Of a stretch of 64,000 nucleotides of DNA, positions 63,298-64,000 are shown piece by piece. The stretch is taken from the NCBI RefSeq assembly GCF_003265705.1, contig NW_020313056.1:8179149-8243148 (forward strand), written 5' to 3'. The position numbers were made by a program, and so were the translations under genes. Under the pieces are notes generated by a model that worked only from the letters and a program-made list of their open reading frames with translations, made no database searches and was not told where the DNA came from. The stretch is from Callorhinus ursinus (lineage: Eukaryota > Chordata > Mammalia > Carnivora > Otariidae). Numbering within the stretch: position 1 is the first letter of the stretch; each line of letters starts with the position of its first letter.

Positions 63298-63600
63298 GCT
63301 CATTTATCCCACACTTTTGTGCTGAGCACTGCTCATGTCAGACCATGTCTAGGTGCCAGAGACTCGGTGAAGGAATTGGATGCAGTCTTCCTGGTCAGGG
63401 GCTGATGATTGAGTGCCGGAGCCCGACGGCGAAGAAACAGACGAACGTGGAGCACACAGGGTGACAAGAAGACACACAAAGCAAACTAAAGCAGGTGGAG
63501 GGCGAGAGAGCAGGAGGGGCTCTCTGAGGCAGGGTGGTCAGGGAGGCACCCCAGAGGACGGGACACCGGGGCAGAGGCCTGAATGGTGTGAGATGTGGGG
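63298..63600 (-). mobile_element. L2 LINE
   Basis: 'cttttgtgctgagcactgct', 'ggaggggctctctgaggcag' and 'gggcagaggcctgaatggtg' are L2 in antisense. Confidence 0.7.
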
Positions 63601-63764
63601 TCCCGGGGCAGCTGAGCCTGCTCCCGCCCATCACCCTGTAACTATTCCCTGGCCTTGTCCTTCCTTAGAGCAGGAACCACGCGGCGGCCACCTCTCTGTC
63701 CCAGGCAGCAGCCCAGGGGTGACTGAGTGAAGCCAGGGACGCTGGTCCTTTCCTTCCCGCCCCC

Positions 63765-63935
63765 TAAGCATCCGGTCCATCAGCAAGGCTATGTGTTCTG
63801 GCTCCTGAGGTTCTCGCGAATCCGTCACTTCCTTGGGTCCCTGCTCATTTCCTGCCTGGACTGTGGCAGGAGCCCCCTTCCCGGTCCGCCTGCTTCTGCC
63901 TCGCCCTCCCACAGTCTGTCCCACCCACGGCATCT
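63765..63935 (+). mobile_element. L2 LINE ORF2-proximal fragment
   Basis: 'gcatccggtccatcagcaag', 'ttcctgcctggactgtggca' and 'cgccctcccacagtctgtcc' correspond to an upstream L2 segment. Confidence 0.7.
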
Positions 63936-63937
63936 GC

Positions 63938-64000
63938 CTTAGTCTCCCCTGGCTCCTGTAACAAACCACGACAAACTTCTTGGCTGAAAACGACACAGAT
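63938..64000 (-). mobile_element. Old LTR-like repeat, cut by window end
   Basis: 'ctcctgtaacaaaccacgac' and 'cttggctgaaaacgacacag' are the inverted start of the family at 37697; the rest lies beyond the window. Confidence 0.55.

Noticed and set aside
1..64000. A previously undescribed multi-gene or defence-type system
   Set aside because: The window is carnivore intergenic or intronic DNA dominated by common transposons; no gene cluster or coordinated architecture is present.

Overview
This window is mammalian nuclear DNA from a carnivore. The clearest evidence is 17 copies of the tRNA-Lys-derived Can-SINE. Each has the head block 'gcctgggtggctcag' (or its complement), a CT-rich middle and an 'aataaataaa..tctt' tail, and most have readable target-site duplications (TSDs). 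The copies are of the 'ctccctgctcagcagggag' type. Four carry a head variant reading 'cagtcgttaag' instead of 'cagtcggttaag', a form I associate with bears and pinnipeds. I saw no copy of the dog-type SINEC_Cf. I infer an arctoid carnivore, most likely a bear or seal; this rests on remembered SINE subfamilies, not on a search.

I found no protein-coding gene, tRNA, rRNA or snRNA gene that I can support. All long open frames fall in repeats, microsatellites or sequence without splice or start context. The window is either intergenic or inside one or more large introns. One processed retrocopy of an unidentified mRNA (15555-15963, minus strand) is supported by a TSD, a T-run that is the complement of its poly-A tail, and an ATTAAA signal. 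A CpG-rich, non-repeat patch at 46310-46740 is the best candidate for a small exon or regulatory element, but it is unproven.

Layout. 0-5 kb: MIRs and two old LTR-like repeats. 5-16 kb: Can-SINEs, an L1 3' fragment, several LTR-like repeats (one clear MLT1), two hAT-like fragments and the retrocopy. 16-19 kb: an old L1 split by two SINEs, a CA-rich tract, unique sequence, then two neighbouring Can-SINEs with perfect TSDs. 19-31 kb: L2/MIR clusters and large old L1 pieces (21-24.6 kb and 29.3-30.4 kb). 31-40 kb: ATCC, GCCCC and TG simple repeats, L2, L1 3' ends, and an L2 interrupted by a CA microsatellite and a SINE. 40-52 kb: LTR-like and hAT-like remnants, MIRs, the CpG-rich patch and an L2 carrying a hAT element and a SINE. 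52.5-54.0 kb: a 5'-truncated L1 with its own TSD. 54-64 kb: inverted L2 copies, five Can-SINEs, a palindromic DNA transposon and dense L2/MIR.

Nothing here works together as a gene system. What can be read is insertion history: MIR, L2 and LTR-like repeats are the oldest layer, L1 and hAT copies are intermediate, and Can-SINEs are the youngest. About 40 MIR and 22 L2 segments remain recognisable. Repeat calls are by eye, so family names below superfamily level are provisional and edges are approximate unless a TSD is given.
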